This document shows, in pieces, positions 1 through 5,733 of a stretch of 6,417 bases of DNA. The notes under the pieces were generated by a model. It made no database searches, had not been told where the DNA came from, and saw nothing but the letters and a program-made list of their open reading frames with translations. This DNA comes from Polaromonas sp. (GTDB lineage: Bacteria > Pseudomonadota > Gammaproteobacteria > Burkholderiales > Burkholderiaceae_C), in NCBI GenBank assembly GCA_028292345.1, contig JAQGMN010000367.1, positions 1-6,417 on the forward strand. The letters run 5' to 3'. Each line of letters opens with the position of its first letter. Within the stretch, counting starts at the first letter, position 1. A program made the translations under genes and the position numbers.

Positions 1-22
1 AATGCCGGTGCGCGGCTTCCGC

Positions 23-643
23 TCAGGCCGGCCGGCGCATTTTGAACAGTTGCTCGGGGCCGACGCTGAAATAGTCGGCCGGCCCGCCGCCGCGCAGGAT
101 GTGGCCGGCGCCGGCCGTGTCGTACACGCCGTCCTTGAGCAGGCGCTCGGCAATGTGCACCGCCACCACCTCGCCCAGGACCAGCCAGGTCGGCACCTTC
201 GCGCCGTCGGCGCCCTGGAGCTGGACGATCTGCGTGGTGCGGCATTCGAACGACACCGGGCTTTCCTGCACGCGCGGCACCGAGATCACCCGCGACGGCG
301 CCGGGGTCAAGCCCGCCAGCTCGAATTCGCTGACCTCGGGCGGCACGGCGGCGCAGGTCTGGTTCATGGCGCCTGCCAGCGGGCGCGTCGCCAGGTTCCA
401 GGCGAATTCGCCGGTCTGCTCGATGTTGCACACCGTGTCCTTGTAGCCAATGCTGGCAAAGCCGACGATGGGCGGCGTGTAGTTGAAGGCGTTGAAAAAG
501 CTGTAGGGCGCCAGGTTCAGGCCGCCTGCCGGGCTGCGCGATGAAATCCAGCCGATGGGGCGCGGCCCGACGATGGCGTTGAACGGGTCGTGCGGCAGGC
601 GATGGCCGCTGCGCGGTTCGTAGAAGTGGATGGTGTCAGGCAA
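23..643 (-). CDS. Flavin reductase-like FMN-binding protein
   Basis: The 206-residue product has the look of the flavin reductase-like family (FMN-binding split barrel), cytosolic proteins that bind FMN and in some members reduce free flavin with NAD(P)H. The family core is visible: DPFNAIVGPRPIGWISS at residues 19-35, then NLAPYSFFNAFNYTPPIVGF at 43-62 and GYKDTVCNIEQTGEFAWNL at 66-84, the usual FMN-phosphate and ring-binding part of this fold. The C-terminus has an ADYFSVGP stretch also typical of the family. The start codon is TTG: the minus strand has GGAG (plus-strand 649-652) five bases before it, and the reading begins MPDTIHFYEP as I remember for relatives. The length is normal and the stop is TGA at 23-25. 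It lies 94 bases downstream of the lipoprotein gene on the same strand with no hairpin between them that I recognise, so they may be co-transcribed. The physiological substrate cannot be told from sequence. Confidence 0.9.
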   Translation of the reverse strand: MPDTIHFYEPRSGHRLPHDPFNAIVGPRPIGWISSRSPAGGLNLAPYSFFNAFNYTPPIVGFASIGYKDTVCNIEQTGEFAWNLATRPLAGAMNQTCAAVPPEVSEFELAGLTPAPSRVISVPRVQESPVSFECRTTQIVQLQGADGAKVPTWLVLGEVVAVHIAERLLKDGVYDTAGAGHILRGGGPADYFSVGPEQLFKMRRPA

Positions 644-737
644 AAAGGCTCCGCAGTGGGTCGAAAGACAGGTTCAGGCACAGGGCGCACCTTACCGCAC
701 GCGGCCCTGCCCGTCTGTCGCCGCTGCGGCGCCCGGG

Positions 738-1226
738 CTAGCGGCGGTTCGGAATATCGGGCCGGGGGTCGAAGCGGTTCGGAATGCCGTCGCCATCGCG
801 GTCCCGGCCGGGGCTGCGTTCGGCGCGGTTGGGCGGGCCGCTGTGGTTCGGGTTGTTCGGGTTGCGGTCGAAGCGGTTGGGAACGCCATCGCCATCCCGG
901 TCGCGGTCATAGCGGTTCGGTACGCCGTCGCGGTCCCGGTCGCCCTGGCCGCGGCCCGGATGCGGTCCCTGGACAAAAGGCCTTCCCGGACGCGGCCCCG
1001 GCACGACGACCACCGGCGGCGGTGGCGGAGGACGGTGGTAGCCGCGTGGGTAGCCGTACCCGAAGCCGTCGGAGCGGTAGATCGTGCCGCCGCCCTGGAT
1101 ATACACCGGCTGCTGGATCACCTGGGGGGCCGGCACGTCGTAGCCGTAGTTCTCATAGCCGGGCGCCGGATACACCGCGCAGCCGGTCAGTCCGGCCGCC
1201 GCGCAAAGCACTAAAAATGTTCTCAT
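738..1226 (-). CDS. Lipoprotein with thrombospondin type 3-like acidic repeats
   Basis: This 162-residue protein has a short signal peptide with the lipobox LTGC at residues 13-16, so Cys16 would be lipidated and the protein anchored in the cell envelope. The mature part begins with a Tyr/Gly/Pro-rich stretch (17-65), then six prolines (66-71) followed by VVVV. The C-terminal third carries three copies of an acidic motif of the form DRDxDGxPNRxD, ending near residues 107, 120 and 153. The spaced aspartates resemble the calcium-binding loops of thrombospondin type 3 repeats, so calcium binding is a reasonable inference, though not shown. The ATG at 1224-1226 is supported by GGGAG on the minus strand (1233-1237) six bases upstream. 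The stop is TAG at 738-740. I do not recognise a named family, and the low-complexity composition makes homology claims weak. An anchored surface or periplasmic structural role is possible. Confidence 0.82.
   Translation of the reverse strand: MRTFLVLCAAAGLTGCAVYPAPGYENYGYDVPAPQVIQQPVYIQGGGTIYRSDGFGYGYPRGYHRPPPPPPVVVVPGPRPGRPFVQGPHPGRGQGDRDRDGVPNRYDRDRDGDGVPNRFDRNPNNPNHSGPPNRAERSPGRDRDGDGIPNRFDPRPDIPNRR
768..941 (-). repeat. Three imperfect in-gene repeats encoding DxDxDGxPNRxD
   Basis: The lipoprotein gene contains three related units, at about 768-803, 867-902 and 906-941. Each encodes an arginine-aspartate run followed by DG-(V/I)-PNR-(F/Y)-D. The first two in reading order (residues 96-107 and 109-120) are adjacent. 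The third (142-153) is separated by an Asn/Pro-rich spacer. The DNA copies share blocks such as GGTTCGG and CGGTC but are not identical, so they are an old duplication or are held together by protein-level selection. Confidence 0.75.
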
Positions 1227-1573
1227 GGAAAGCTCCCGTCACCCCTGCCAAAGCCGACAGGCTGCTTCATTGTGGTCTGGCGAGGTGTCGCAGCCATGTG
1301 TTCCTGTCAAGAAAACCTGTCCGCTCGTTACCAGATGTAGATCATAAAGCGCGCCTTGTTTGCTACATTTTTTATAGCTCTATGCGCCCGTGTATATTGC
1401 GCAAATGGCCTTTTTCATGCAAATCTGGCCCTTGCCGCCGGTGCTTTTGCGCTTGCAGCGGAACCGACGCGGCCCCGGCGTGTCTGACTCCGGACCCGGC
1501 TGCGCGCAAGGCGCTGGAACCAGCGGGCGCTGCGGCGCATTCCGGCCGCCCCACCCCACAGCAAAAGGAATGG
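1227..1573. promoter_or_regulatory. Divergent intergenic region with AT-rich promoter patch
   Basis: This 347-base stretch between two divergent genes holds no gene I can support. Its middle (about 1338-1420) is much richer in A+T than the flanks and probably carries the promoters. On the plus strand TATATT at 1393-1398 is a possible -10 for the DUF1439 gene, but no good -35 sits at the right distance. On the minus strand TATGAT (plus-strand 1341-1346) is a possible -10 for the lipoprotein gene, also with a poor -35. Two similar stretches, GCAAATGGCC (1401-1410) and GCAAATCTGGCC (1419-1430), lie 18 bases apart and could be an operator or chance. From about 1440 to 1560 the sequence is GC-rich leader with nothing recognisable. 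Confidence 0.4.
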
Positions 1574-2149
1574 ATGAATCGACGACGCATGCTGACCCTT
1601 CCCGCCTGGCTGCTGGCGACCGGCGCCGCCGGGCCGGGCTTTTCCGGCGCGCACGCGGCCGCTCCGCCCGGCTACACCGTGTCCACCGGCCAGCTGGAGC
1701 AGGCCGTGGCCCAGCGGTTTCCGCTGCGCTACCCGGTCGGCGGGCTGCTGGACCTGACGCTGGGGGTGCCGCGCCTGCGCCTGCTGCCCGAGCTGAACCG
1801 CCTGGGCACCGAAATGGTGGTCGAAGCCGCCGGCCCGGCGCTGGACCGGCGCTACAGCGGCACCTTCGACCTGGATTTCGCGCTGCGCTATGAAGCGCGC
1901 GACCGTACCCTGCGCGCGCACCGGCTGCGCGTGCATGCGCTGCGCTTTCCCGACCTGCCGCCGGGGCCGTCGGCGCTGCTGGACGCCTACGGCCCCACCC
2001 TGGCCGAGCAGGCGCTGGGCGAAGTCGTGCTGCACACCTTGCGCCCGCAGGACCTGGCGCTGCCAGACGCCATGGGCCTGCAGCCCGGCAGCATCACCGT
2101 CACGCCCCGGGGGCTGGCGGTCAGCTTCGTTCCCGCGCAGCCGCGCTGA
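1574..2149 (+). CDS. Exported DUF1439-family protein
   Basis: I read this 191-residue protein as a member of the DUF1439 family, whose best known member is the E. coli lipoprotein YceB; the molecular function is unknown. The start at 1574 gives an N-terminus MNRRRMLTLPAWLLATGAAG followed by an Ala-rich cleavage region near residues 26-30, which is a signal peptide. AAAAGGA (1563-1569) lies four bases upstream. The reading frame stays open far upstream, to 590, but that part has no signal peptide and overlaps other genes, so I reject it. The body has the pattern of this family as I recall it: a segment YTVSTGQLEQAVAQRFPLRY at about 33-52, a hydrophobic LLDLTL stretch, and a conserved end LQPGSITVTPRGL. 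Unlike YceB there is no cysteine at the signal-peptide end, so this form looks soluble and periplasmic. The RRRML run may be a Tat motif. The family call rests on memory of the pattern. Confidence 0.75.
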   Translation: MNRRRMLTLPAWLLATGAAGPGFSGAHAAAPPGYTVSTGQLEQAVAQRFPLRYPVGGLLDLTLGVPRLRLLPELNRLGTEMVVEAAGPALDRRYSGTFDLDFALRYEARDRTLRAHRLRVHALRFPDLPPGPSALLDAYGPTLAEQALGEVVLHTLRPQDLALPDAMGLQPGSITVTPRGLAVSFVPAQPR

Positions 2150-2236
2150 AGTGGCGCGCCGCGCTGCTTGCAATTGGAAACGTCGCCCCGCCGACCGGCG
2201 CGGATACTCGCCCATTTGAAGAAAGCGAGGGATGCC

Positions 2237-2659
2237 ATGGCCACCCAGATGTATGTCAACCTGCCCGTCAAGGACCTGGACCGGTCGGTCGATTTTTTCA
2301 CCCGCCTCGGCTTCAGCTTCAATCCGCAGTTCACCGACAGCAACGCCACCTGCATGATCATCGGCCCCGACAGCTTCGTGATGCTGCTGGTCGAGAGCTT
2401 TTTCAAGACCTTCACGACCAAGAAGCTCTGCGATGCCCGCCGGCAGACCGAAGTGCTGATCTGCCTGTCCTGCGACAGCCGGGAGCAGGTGACCGACAGG
2501 GTGGGCCAGGCCATTGCCGCAGGCGGCGTTACGCCCAACCCGCCGCAGGACCACGGCTTCATGTACCAGCATGGTTTCCAGGACCTGGACGGCCACCTGT
2601 GGGAGCTGATGTACATGGATGCCCGCGTCACCAGCGAGCCCGATACCGCCCTGTCCTGA
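2237..2659 (+). CDS. VOC-superfamily (glyoxalase/bleomycin-resistance fold) protein
   Basis: The 140-residue product matches the vicinal oxygen chelate superfamily, small cytosolic enzymes or binding proteins built from paired beta-alpha-beta-beta-beta modules. The N-terminal module starts MYVNLPVKDLDRSVDFFTRL (residues 5-24), the standard first strand and helix. The second module ends with QDHGFMY (104-110) and DGHLWELMYMD (118-128), in which Glu123 occupies the usual C-terminal metal-ligand place. I recall this subgroup as predicted glyoxalase/extradiol dioxygenase-like proteins of unknown substrate. The ATG at 2237 is preceded by GAGG (2227-2230) with six bases of spacing; an ATG at 2232 is in another frame. 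It lies 87 bases after the DUF1439 gene on the same strand. I see no separate promoter there, so co-transcription is possible. The length is typical of a single-chain VOC protein that dimerises. Confidence 0.88.
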   Translation: MATQMYVNLPVKDLDRSVDFFTRLGFSFNPQFTDSNATCMIIGPDSFVMLLVESFFKTFTTKKLCDARRQTEVLICLSCDSREQVTDRVGQAIAAGGVTPNPPQDHGFMYQHGFQDLDGHLWELMYMDARVTSEPDTALS

Positions 2660-2744
2660 CCGCCCGAAGGCGCCTGGAAGCAGGTCCGGGCCGCAGGCCG
2701 AAAGCAGCGCGCCATGCCCGCCCCGCCAGCCTTCCAGACCCGCC

Positions 2745-2761
2745 AAGCTCGGCAAGAGCTT
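2745..2761 (+). terminator. Weak hairpin after the VOC gene
   Basis: AAGCTC (2745-2750) pairs with GAGCTT (2756-2761) around a five-base loop GGCAA, and is followed by only one further T before C. The stem is six base pairs. It lies 86 bases after the VOC stop codon and could be a weak terminator or attenuating structure ahead of the DUF4142 gene. The remaining gap (2660-2881) holds no gene that I can support. Confidence 0.25.
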
Positions 2762-2881
2762 TCCTACCTGAACAACCGAAATTCCCCGGCATGGCGGTTT
2801 TGGCACCGCAACAAGACTTTGCTCAGTGGCTTGACGGCCACCTTTTTATTTCATTGACCGCACGCGGAAGGAAACCCACCC

Positions 2882-3571
2882 ATGACCACAACCCCTGAAA
2901 AATTCACGCCCCCCACCGCCCATCCGCTGGGCCGCACGCTGGCGGCCGCAGCGGTTTGCGCACTGGCGCTGGCCGCCATGCCGGCCGGCGCGCAAGGCAC
3001 CAGCGGGTCCGGCACCGGCGGCTCGTCCGCCAGCGGGGCCGGCACGGCCAGCGGCGCCGCCGGCGTCACGTCCTCGGGCGCTCCCCGCGCAGCCGGCACC
3101 AGCGCCAGCGGCACCGGCGCCATGGTGTCGCGCGACGACAGCAAAATGATGGCCGACCTGGCGCAGGCCAACATCGCCGAGATCGAGACCGGCAAGATGG
3201 CGCTGGAAAAATCGCAGAACGACCAGGTCAAGAAGTTTGCCCAGCACATGATCGACGACCACACGTCGGCCCTGAAGGAACTGCAGACGCTTGCCACGGC
3301 CAAGGGCGTCACGCTGCCCGACGACACCGACCTGAAGCACAAGACCATGGCTACCGCATTGAAGGCCATGACCGGCAACAGTTTTGACAACCAGTACATG
3401 AAGCGCGTAGGCGTGGGCGACCACCAGGCGACCATCGAACTGCTGCAAAAGGCGCAAAAAAACGCCAAGGACCCCGAACTCAAAGCCATGGCCACCAAAA
3501 TGCTGCCCACCGTGCGCGAGCACCTGAAAATGGCGCAGCAAGGCGTCACGGCCGTGGCGAACAAGAAGTAA
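2882..3571 (+). CDS. Exported DUF4142 (ferritin-like fold) protein
   Basis: The 229-residue protein begins with an unusually long polar n-region (residues 1-17), then a hydrophobic Ala/Leu core (19-33) and a cleavage region MPAGAQ ending at 38, so it is exported. Residues 39-80 form a linker made almost only of Gly, Ser, Thr and Ala. From about 85 to 225 comes the DUF4142 domain, a predicted ferritin-like helical bundle. It is recognisable from DDSKMMADLAQANIAEIETG, from the KFAQHMIDDHTSALKEL stretch and from the C-terminal KMLPTVREHLKMAQ helix. The function of the family is not established; members are periplasmic or outer-membrane proteins sometimes linked to stress, and I infer nothing more precise. 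GGAAGGA (2866-2872), nine bases before the ATG, is a strong Shine-Dalgarno. Two hairpins after the stop codon end the transcript. Lysine-rich helices at the C-terminus contrast with the Ala-rich start. Confidence 0.88.
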   Translation: MTTTPEKFTPPTAHPLGRTLAAAAVCALALAAMPAGAQGTSGSGTGGSSASGAGTASGAAGVTSSGAPRAAGTSASGTGAMVSRDDSKMMADLAQANIAEIETGKMALEKSQNDQVKKFAQHMIDDHTSALKELQTLATAKGVTLPDDTDLKHKTMATALKAMTGNSFDNQYMKRVGVGDHQATIELLQKAQKNAKDPELKAMATKMLPTVREHLKMAQQGVTAVANKK

Positions 3572-3598
3572 GCAGGCCTGCGGCACGCCCGGCCCATC

Positions 3599-3628
3599 GG
3601 CCCGCTTGCGTCAAAACGCAGGCGGGCC
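3599..3628. terminator. Long GC-rich stem-loop without a T-run
   Basis: GGCCCGCTTGCGT (3599-3611) pairs over 13 positions, one of them G-U, with ACGCAGGCGGGCC (3616-3628) around a four-base loop CAAA. It lies 27 bases after the stop codon of the DUF4142 gene. There is no T-run on either strand, so it is not a textbook intrinsic terminator. It more likely protects the 3' end of the mRNA or assists the terminator at 3665-3691. Confidence 0.6.
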
Positions 3629-3664
3629 GGCGCCAGAAAGCCAGATACCCGTTACTTTTGCAAC

Positions 3665-3691
3665 AAGCCGTGACGCCAGACGGCTTTTTTT
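3665..3691 (+). terminator. Rho-independent terminator
   Basis: AAGCCGT (3665-3671) pairs with ACGGCTT (3680-3686) around an eight-base loop, and the stem runs straight into seven T residues (3685-3691). This is a classical intrinsic terminator on the plus strand and would end transcription of the DUF4142 gene before the coiled-coil gene. The promoter of the latter should then lie between about 3690 and 3735. I see an AT-rich AATAAT (3696-3701) there but no convincing -35. Confidence 0.82.
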
Positions 3692-3745
3692 GGCAAATAA
3701 TGCGGTGCTAACAGGTTTTGATTCTTTTCAGGCAAGGGCACGCAC

Positions 3746-4690
3746 ATGGACTCCCCCACTTTTACCGTCTTGATCGCCGTCGCCGGCCTGGTGGCTGGCT
3801 TCGTGCTGTGCCGGCTGCTCATGCGCGGGGGCAGCGCCGCCCCGACACCGCAGGCCAGACAGGAGCAGGCCGAACTGGCACAGGCCCGGGGCCGCCTCCG
3901 TCAGCTGGAAGAAGAACGCAAGCTCGCCGTCAAGAACTACGAAGACCTGAAACACGAGACTGCCCGGGCGCGCGGCGTGGCCAACGCCGTCAGGAACAGC
4001 GCGCCGCCGGCCGAACATGCCGCCCAGGTCACCGCGCTGCAGGCGCAACTGGCCACGCTGCAGGCGCAGGAGCAGGCCGTCCGCACCGATGCCGCCCGCG
4101 CCAGGTCAGAAGCCCAGGCCGAACAGGCCCAGGCCAAGGAATATTTCCGATCGCTGGAGAACAACCAGCAAATCGCCGCCGCCAGCGCCCAGGCGCTCAA
4201 GCTCGACGCCGACCGGCTGCGCGAAGCGCTGGACGCGGCCGAGAAAGAGCGGGCCCGCGCCGCCGAGCAGGCCGCCCAGGTGCCCGCGCTGCAAGCCCGG
4301 CTAGCCGCCGCGCTCCAGCAGCAGGACAAGTCGAACCCGCCAGCCGCCCAGCCCGGCGCAGACAGCCAGGCGGCCCAGACCGCTGAGTCGCTAAAGCGCG
4401 CCCAGGCCCGTGTGCTGGCGCTGGAGCAGGAAAACGCCAGCCTCAAGCGCAGCGCAGCCGCCCTGTCGGCTTCAGCGCAGGGCGCCAGTCCGGCCGCCGC
4501 GCCGGCGCAGGCCACGCAGTTGCCGGTGCTGGAAGAACAGGTCCTGGCGCTGCAGAACCTGGAAAAAGCCATCAAGAAAGAGTTTCAGCTGCTGTCCGAA
4601 CTCCAGCGCCATGTGACGCTGACATCGGCCACGCGCCACGAGTTCAACGAGAGCCCCGAGTCGCGCACCGGCAACGCCGCAGCCGCCTGA
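3746..4690 (+). CDS. Membrane-anchored coiled-coil protein
   Basis: I do not recognise a named family for this 314-residue protein. It starts with a hydrophobic segment at about residues 6-25 with a basic RLLMRGG just after it, so it should be a single-pass inner-membrane protein with the N-terminus outside and the body in the cytoplasm. Residues 35 to about 195 are rich in Ala, Gln, Glu and Arg in heptad-like order (for example LRQLEEERKLAVKNYEDLKH and VTALQAQLATLQAQEQAV), which predicts a long coiled coil. A proline-containing break (about 196-212) is followed by a second coil ALEQENASLKRS, an Ala/Pro linker, and a last helix LEEQVLALQNLEKAIKKEFQLLSEL. The layout resembles scaffold or cell-envelope organising proteins, but composition alone cannot assign a role. 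AAGGG (3734-3738) lies seven bases before the ATG. It is transcribed alone: a terminator precedes it and the next gene is convergent. Confidence 0.8.
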   Translation: MDSPTFTVLIAVAGLVAGFVLCRLLMRGGSAAPTPQARQEQAELAQARGRLRQLEEERKLAVKNYEDLKHETARARGVANAVRNSAPPAEHAAQVTALQAQLATLQAQEQAVRTDAARARSEAQAEQAQAKEYFRSLENNQQIAAASAQALKLDADRLREALDAAEKERARAAEQAAQVPALQARLAAALQQQDKSNPPAAQPGADSQAAQTAESLKRAQARVLALEQENASLKRSAAALSASAQGASPAAAPAQATQLPVLEEQVLALQNLEKAIKKEFQLLSELQRHVTLTSATRHEFNESPESRTGNAAAA

Positions 4691-4703
4691 GGACCGTTTG
4701 AGG

Positions 4704-4729
4704 GCCGGCTGCCGGCAAGGCCAGCCGGC
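4704..4729. terminator. Hairpin between convergent genes
   Basis: GCCGGCTG (4704-4711) and CAGCCGGC (4722-4729) form a perfect eight-base-pair stem with a ten-base loop. It fills most of the 41-base gap between two converging genes, so it could serve both directions. Neither side has a T-run, so termination efficiency is uncertain. Confidence 0.5.
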
Positions 4730-4731
4730 GG

Positions 4732-5229
4732 CTACTTGCCTTCGCGCACCAGCCGCACCGCGCCCGGGGAGTTGCGCTCCCCTTCCCCGGCACTGCCTTC
4801 GGTGAAGGCCACATACATGAAGTAGCCCCGCCCGACGCTGCTGGACGTCCAGAAACGCGCGACCGGCGTTGCCGGAAAGGCCACCGGGTCAATCGCCGCC
4901 TTGCCTTCCTCGGCCTCGCGCACCGCCACGATGCCCGAGAGCTCCTTCAGCGTCGGCAAGCGCCATGGCTTGCCCGAAGTCGCCGCGGTCTTGGCGCGTG
5001 CCTCGGCGCCGAAGTAGTTTGAAAACACCGCATTGTTGGTGCAGGTGTTGCCTTTCCAGTCCATGCCCTCGGCGCAGCGCCGCCAGACCAGGCCGGTCTT
5101 GCTGTCAGCAATTTCCTGGCCGTCCGCCGACGGCGTGTAGCGCGGCGCCGCCATCACTGGCGCCAATAGCAGGGTAACCAGGACAAGCGACAGGCCGGAA
5201 ATTTTGGCCGACAGGGCATGCATTTGCAT
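4732..5229 (-). CDS. Exported DUF1566 (Lcl C-terminal-like) domain protein
   Basis: The 165-residue product has a signal peptide (hydrophobic core at about residues 13-26, LSLVLVTLLLAPVM, with probable cleavage near AA at 27-28) and one DUF1566 domain. Domain marks are GLVWRRCAEG at 46-55, WRLPTLKEL at 89-97 and FWTSSS at 126-131; WRLPT followed by FWTSS is the signature of this family. Two cysteines (52 and 63) flank a MDWKGNTC segment and could form a disulphide in the periplasm. The family occurs in secreted and adhesion-related proteins such as Legionella Lcl, but this short single-domain form has no known function. I chose the ATG at 5227-5229 because GGAG (plus-strand 5240-5243) lies ten bases upstream and the signal peptide then starts cleanly. 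The frame can be extended to a GTG at 5304, which would add 25 residues with no Shine-Dalgarno support. An ATG two codons further in, at 5221-5223, is also possible. Confidence 0.85.
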   Translation of the reverse strand: MQMHALSAKISGLSLVLVTLLLAPVMAAPRYTPSADGQEIADSKTGLVWRRCAEGMDWKGNTCTNNAVFSNYFGAEARAKTAATSGKPWRLPTLKELSGIVAVREAEEGKAAIDPVAFPATPVARFWTSSSVGRGYFMYVAFTEGSAGEGERNSPGAVRLVREGK

Positions 5230-5373
5230 AAGTTGGGTACTCCATAGACCGCCCATCGACCAAGGCGTGATGCCGGATGCTAACGGCGTTTTTACAAAGC
5301 GCACCTAGGGAAGCTACGTAACGCCCGCCGGCGCGTGTCAGCAAACCAGCGCCGGTAGAGGTGCATGATGTTC

Positions 5374-5404
5374 GTCACAAAATGTTATTAAATGTGACTT
5401 TCTG
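5374..5404 (+). promoter_or_regulatory. Inverted repeat and possible promoter just before the NERD gene
   Basis: GTCACA (5374-5379) and TGTGAC (5393-5398) are a perfect six-base inverted repeat with a 13-base AT-rich centre. Within it AAATGT occurs twice, at 5380-5385 and 5390-5395, exactly ten bases apart. TATTAA (5386-5391) could be a -10 element, which would put the transcript start near 5398, only a few bases before the ATG at 5405. There is no Shine-Dalgarno before that ATG, consistent with a leaderless or nearly leaderless mRNA. The repeat could be an operator; no regulator is identified. The rest of the intergenic gap (5230-5373) shows nothing I can name. Confidence 0.35.
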
Positions 5405-5689
5405 ATGGCGATTCTTATTTCTGCGATGGGCAGCTGCGCATCGCGCATGACCAGCGGCGAGCGCCGGCTGGCCGAGCGGCTGGAGCAAAAGCTCGACGAC
5501 GACTATTTGCTCTGGTACGACGTGCCGGTCGGCCCCAAGCAATCGCACCCCGATTTCGTGGTGCTTCACCCCCGGCGCGGCCTGTTGATTCTGGAAACCA
5601 AGGACTGGCGGCTGGAAGCGGTTCAGCAGGCCACGCGGCAGGCGTGGGACCTTCTGGTGGACGGGCGCATCAAGGTCGTCATGAGCCCG

Positions 5690-5715
5690 ATGGCGCAGGC
5701 GCGTTTTTGCGCCAT
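5690..5715. repeat. Eight-base inverted repeat at the NERD break
   Basis: ATGGCGCA (5690-5697) and TGCGCCAT (5708-5715) are perfect inverted copies with a ten-base loop. They end about one base before the position where NERD similarity appears to stop. The hairpin could have promoted the break or act as a weak terminator, but no T-run follows, and in this GC-rich coding context it may be chance. Confidence 0.35.
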
Positions 5716-5719
5716 TTCT

Positions 5720-5726
5720 GGAAGGA
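5720..5726 (+). promoter_or_regulatory. Shine-Dalgarno for the DUF4297 gene
   Basis: GGAAGGA lies seven bases before the GTG at 5734. It fixes the start codon and is the first recognisable element of the foreign segment. Confidence 0.7.
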
Positions 5727-5733
5727 ATAGCTA

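Noticed and set aside
590..1573. Upstream extension of the DUF1439 reading frame to 590 (519 codons in total)
   Set aside because: The frame is open only because the DNA is GC-rich. It overlaps the lipoprotein gene on the other strand, has Arg/Gly/Pro-rich random composition, and would bury the signal peptide and Shine-Dalgarno at 1563-1576.
1415..2806. Long minus-strand open frame of 463 codons
   Set aside because: It lies opposite two well-supported genes and shows no family signature. Its Gln/Ala/Arg-rich composition is that of an antisense shadow.
2831..2860. TTGACG (2831-2836) as a -35 element for the DUF4142 gene
   Set aside because: No -10-like hexamer lies 16-18 bases downstream, and the nearest AT-rich block is too close.
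2846..3597. Two minus-strand open frames of about 247 codons opposite the DUF4142 gene
   Set aside because: Both mirror the DUF4142 gene, which has a Shine-Dalgarno, a signal peptide and a recognisable domain. Neither antisense frame has such support.
3690..3705. Sigma-54-like promoter TTGGCAAATAATGC before the coiled-coil gene
   Set aside because: The GG and GC elements are ten bases apart instead of the required twelve.
5230..5304. GTG start at 5304 for the DUF1566 gene
   Set aside because: It would add 25 residues before the signal peptide and has no Shine-Dalgarno, whereas the ATG at 5229 has GGAG ten bases upstream.
5374..5398. CRP/FNR-type site from TCACA and TGTGA
   Set aside because: The half-sites are in the opposite order (TCACA first) and separated by 15 bases, so they do not fit TGTGA-N6-TCACA.
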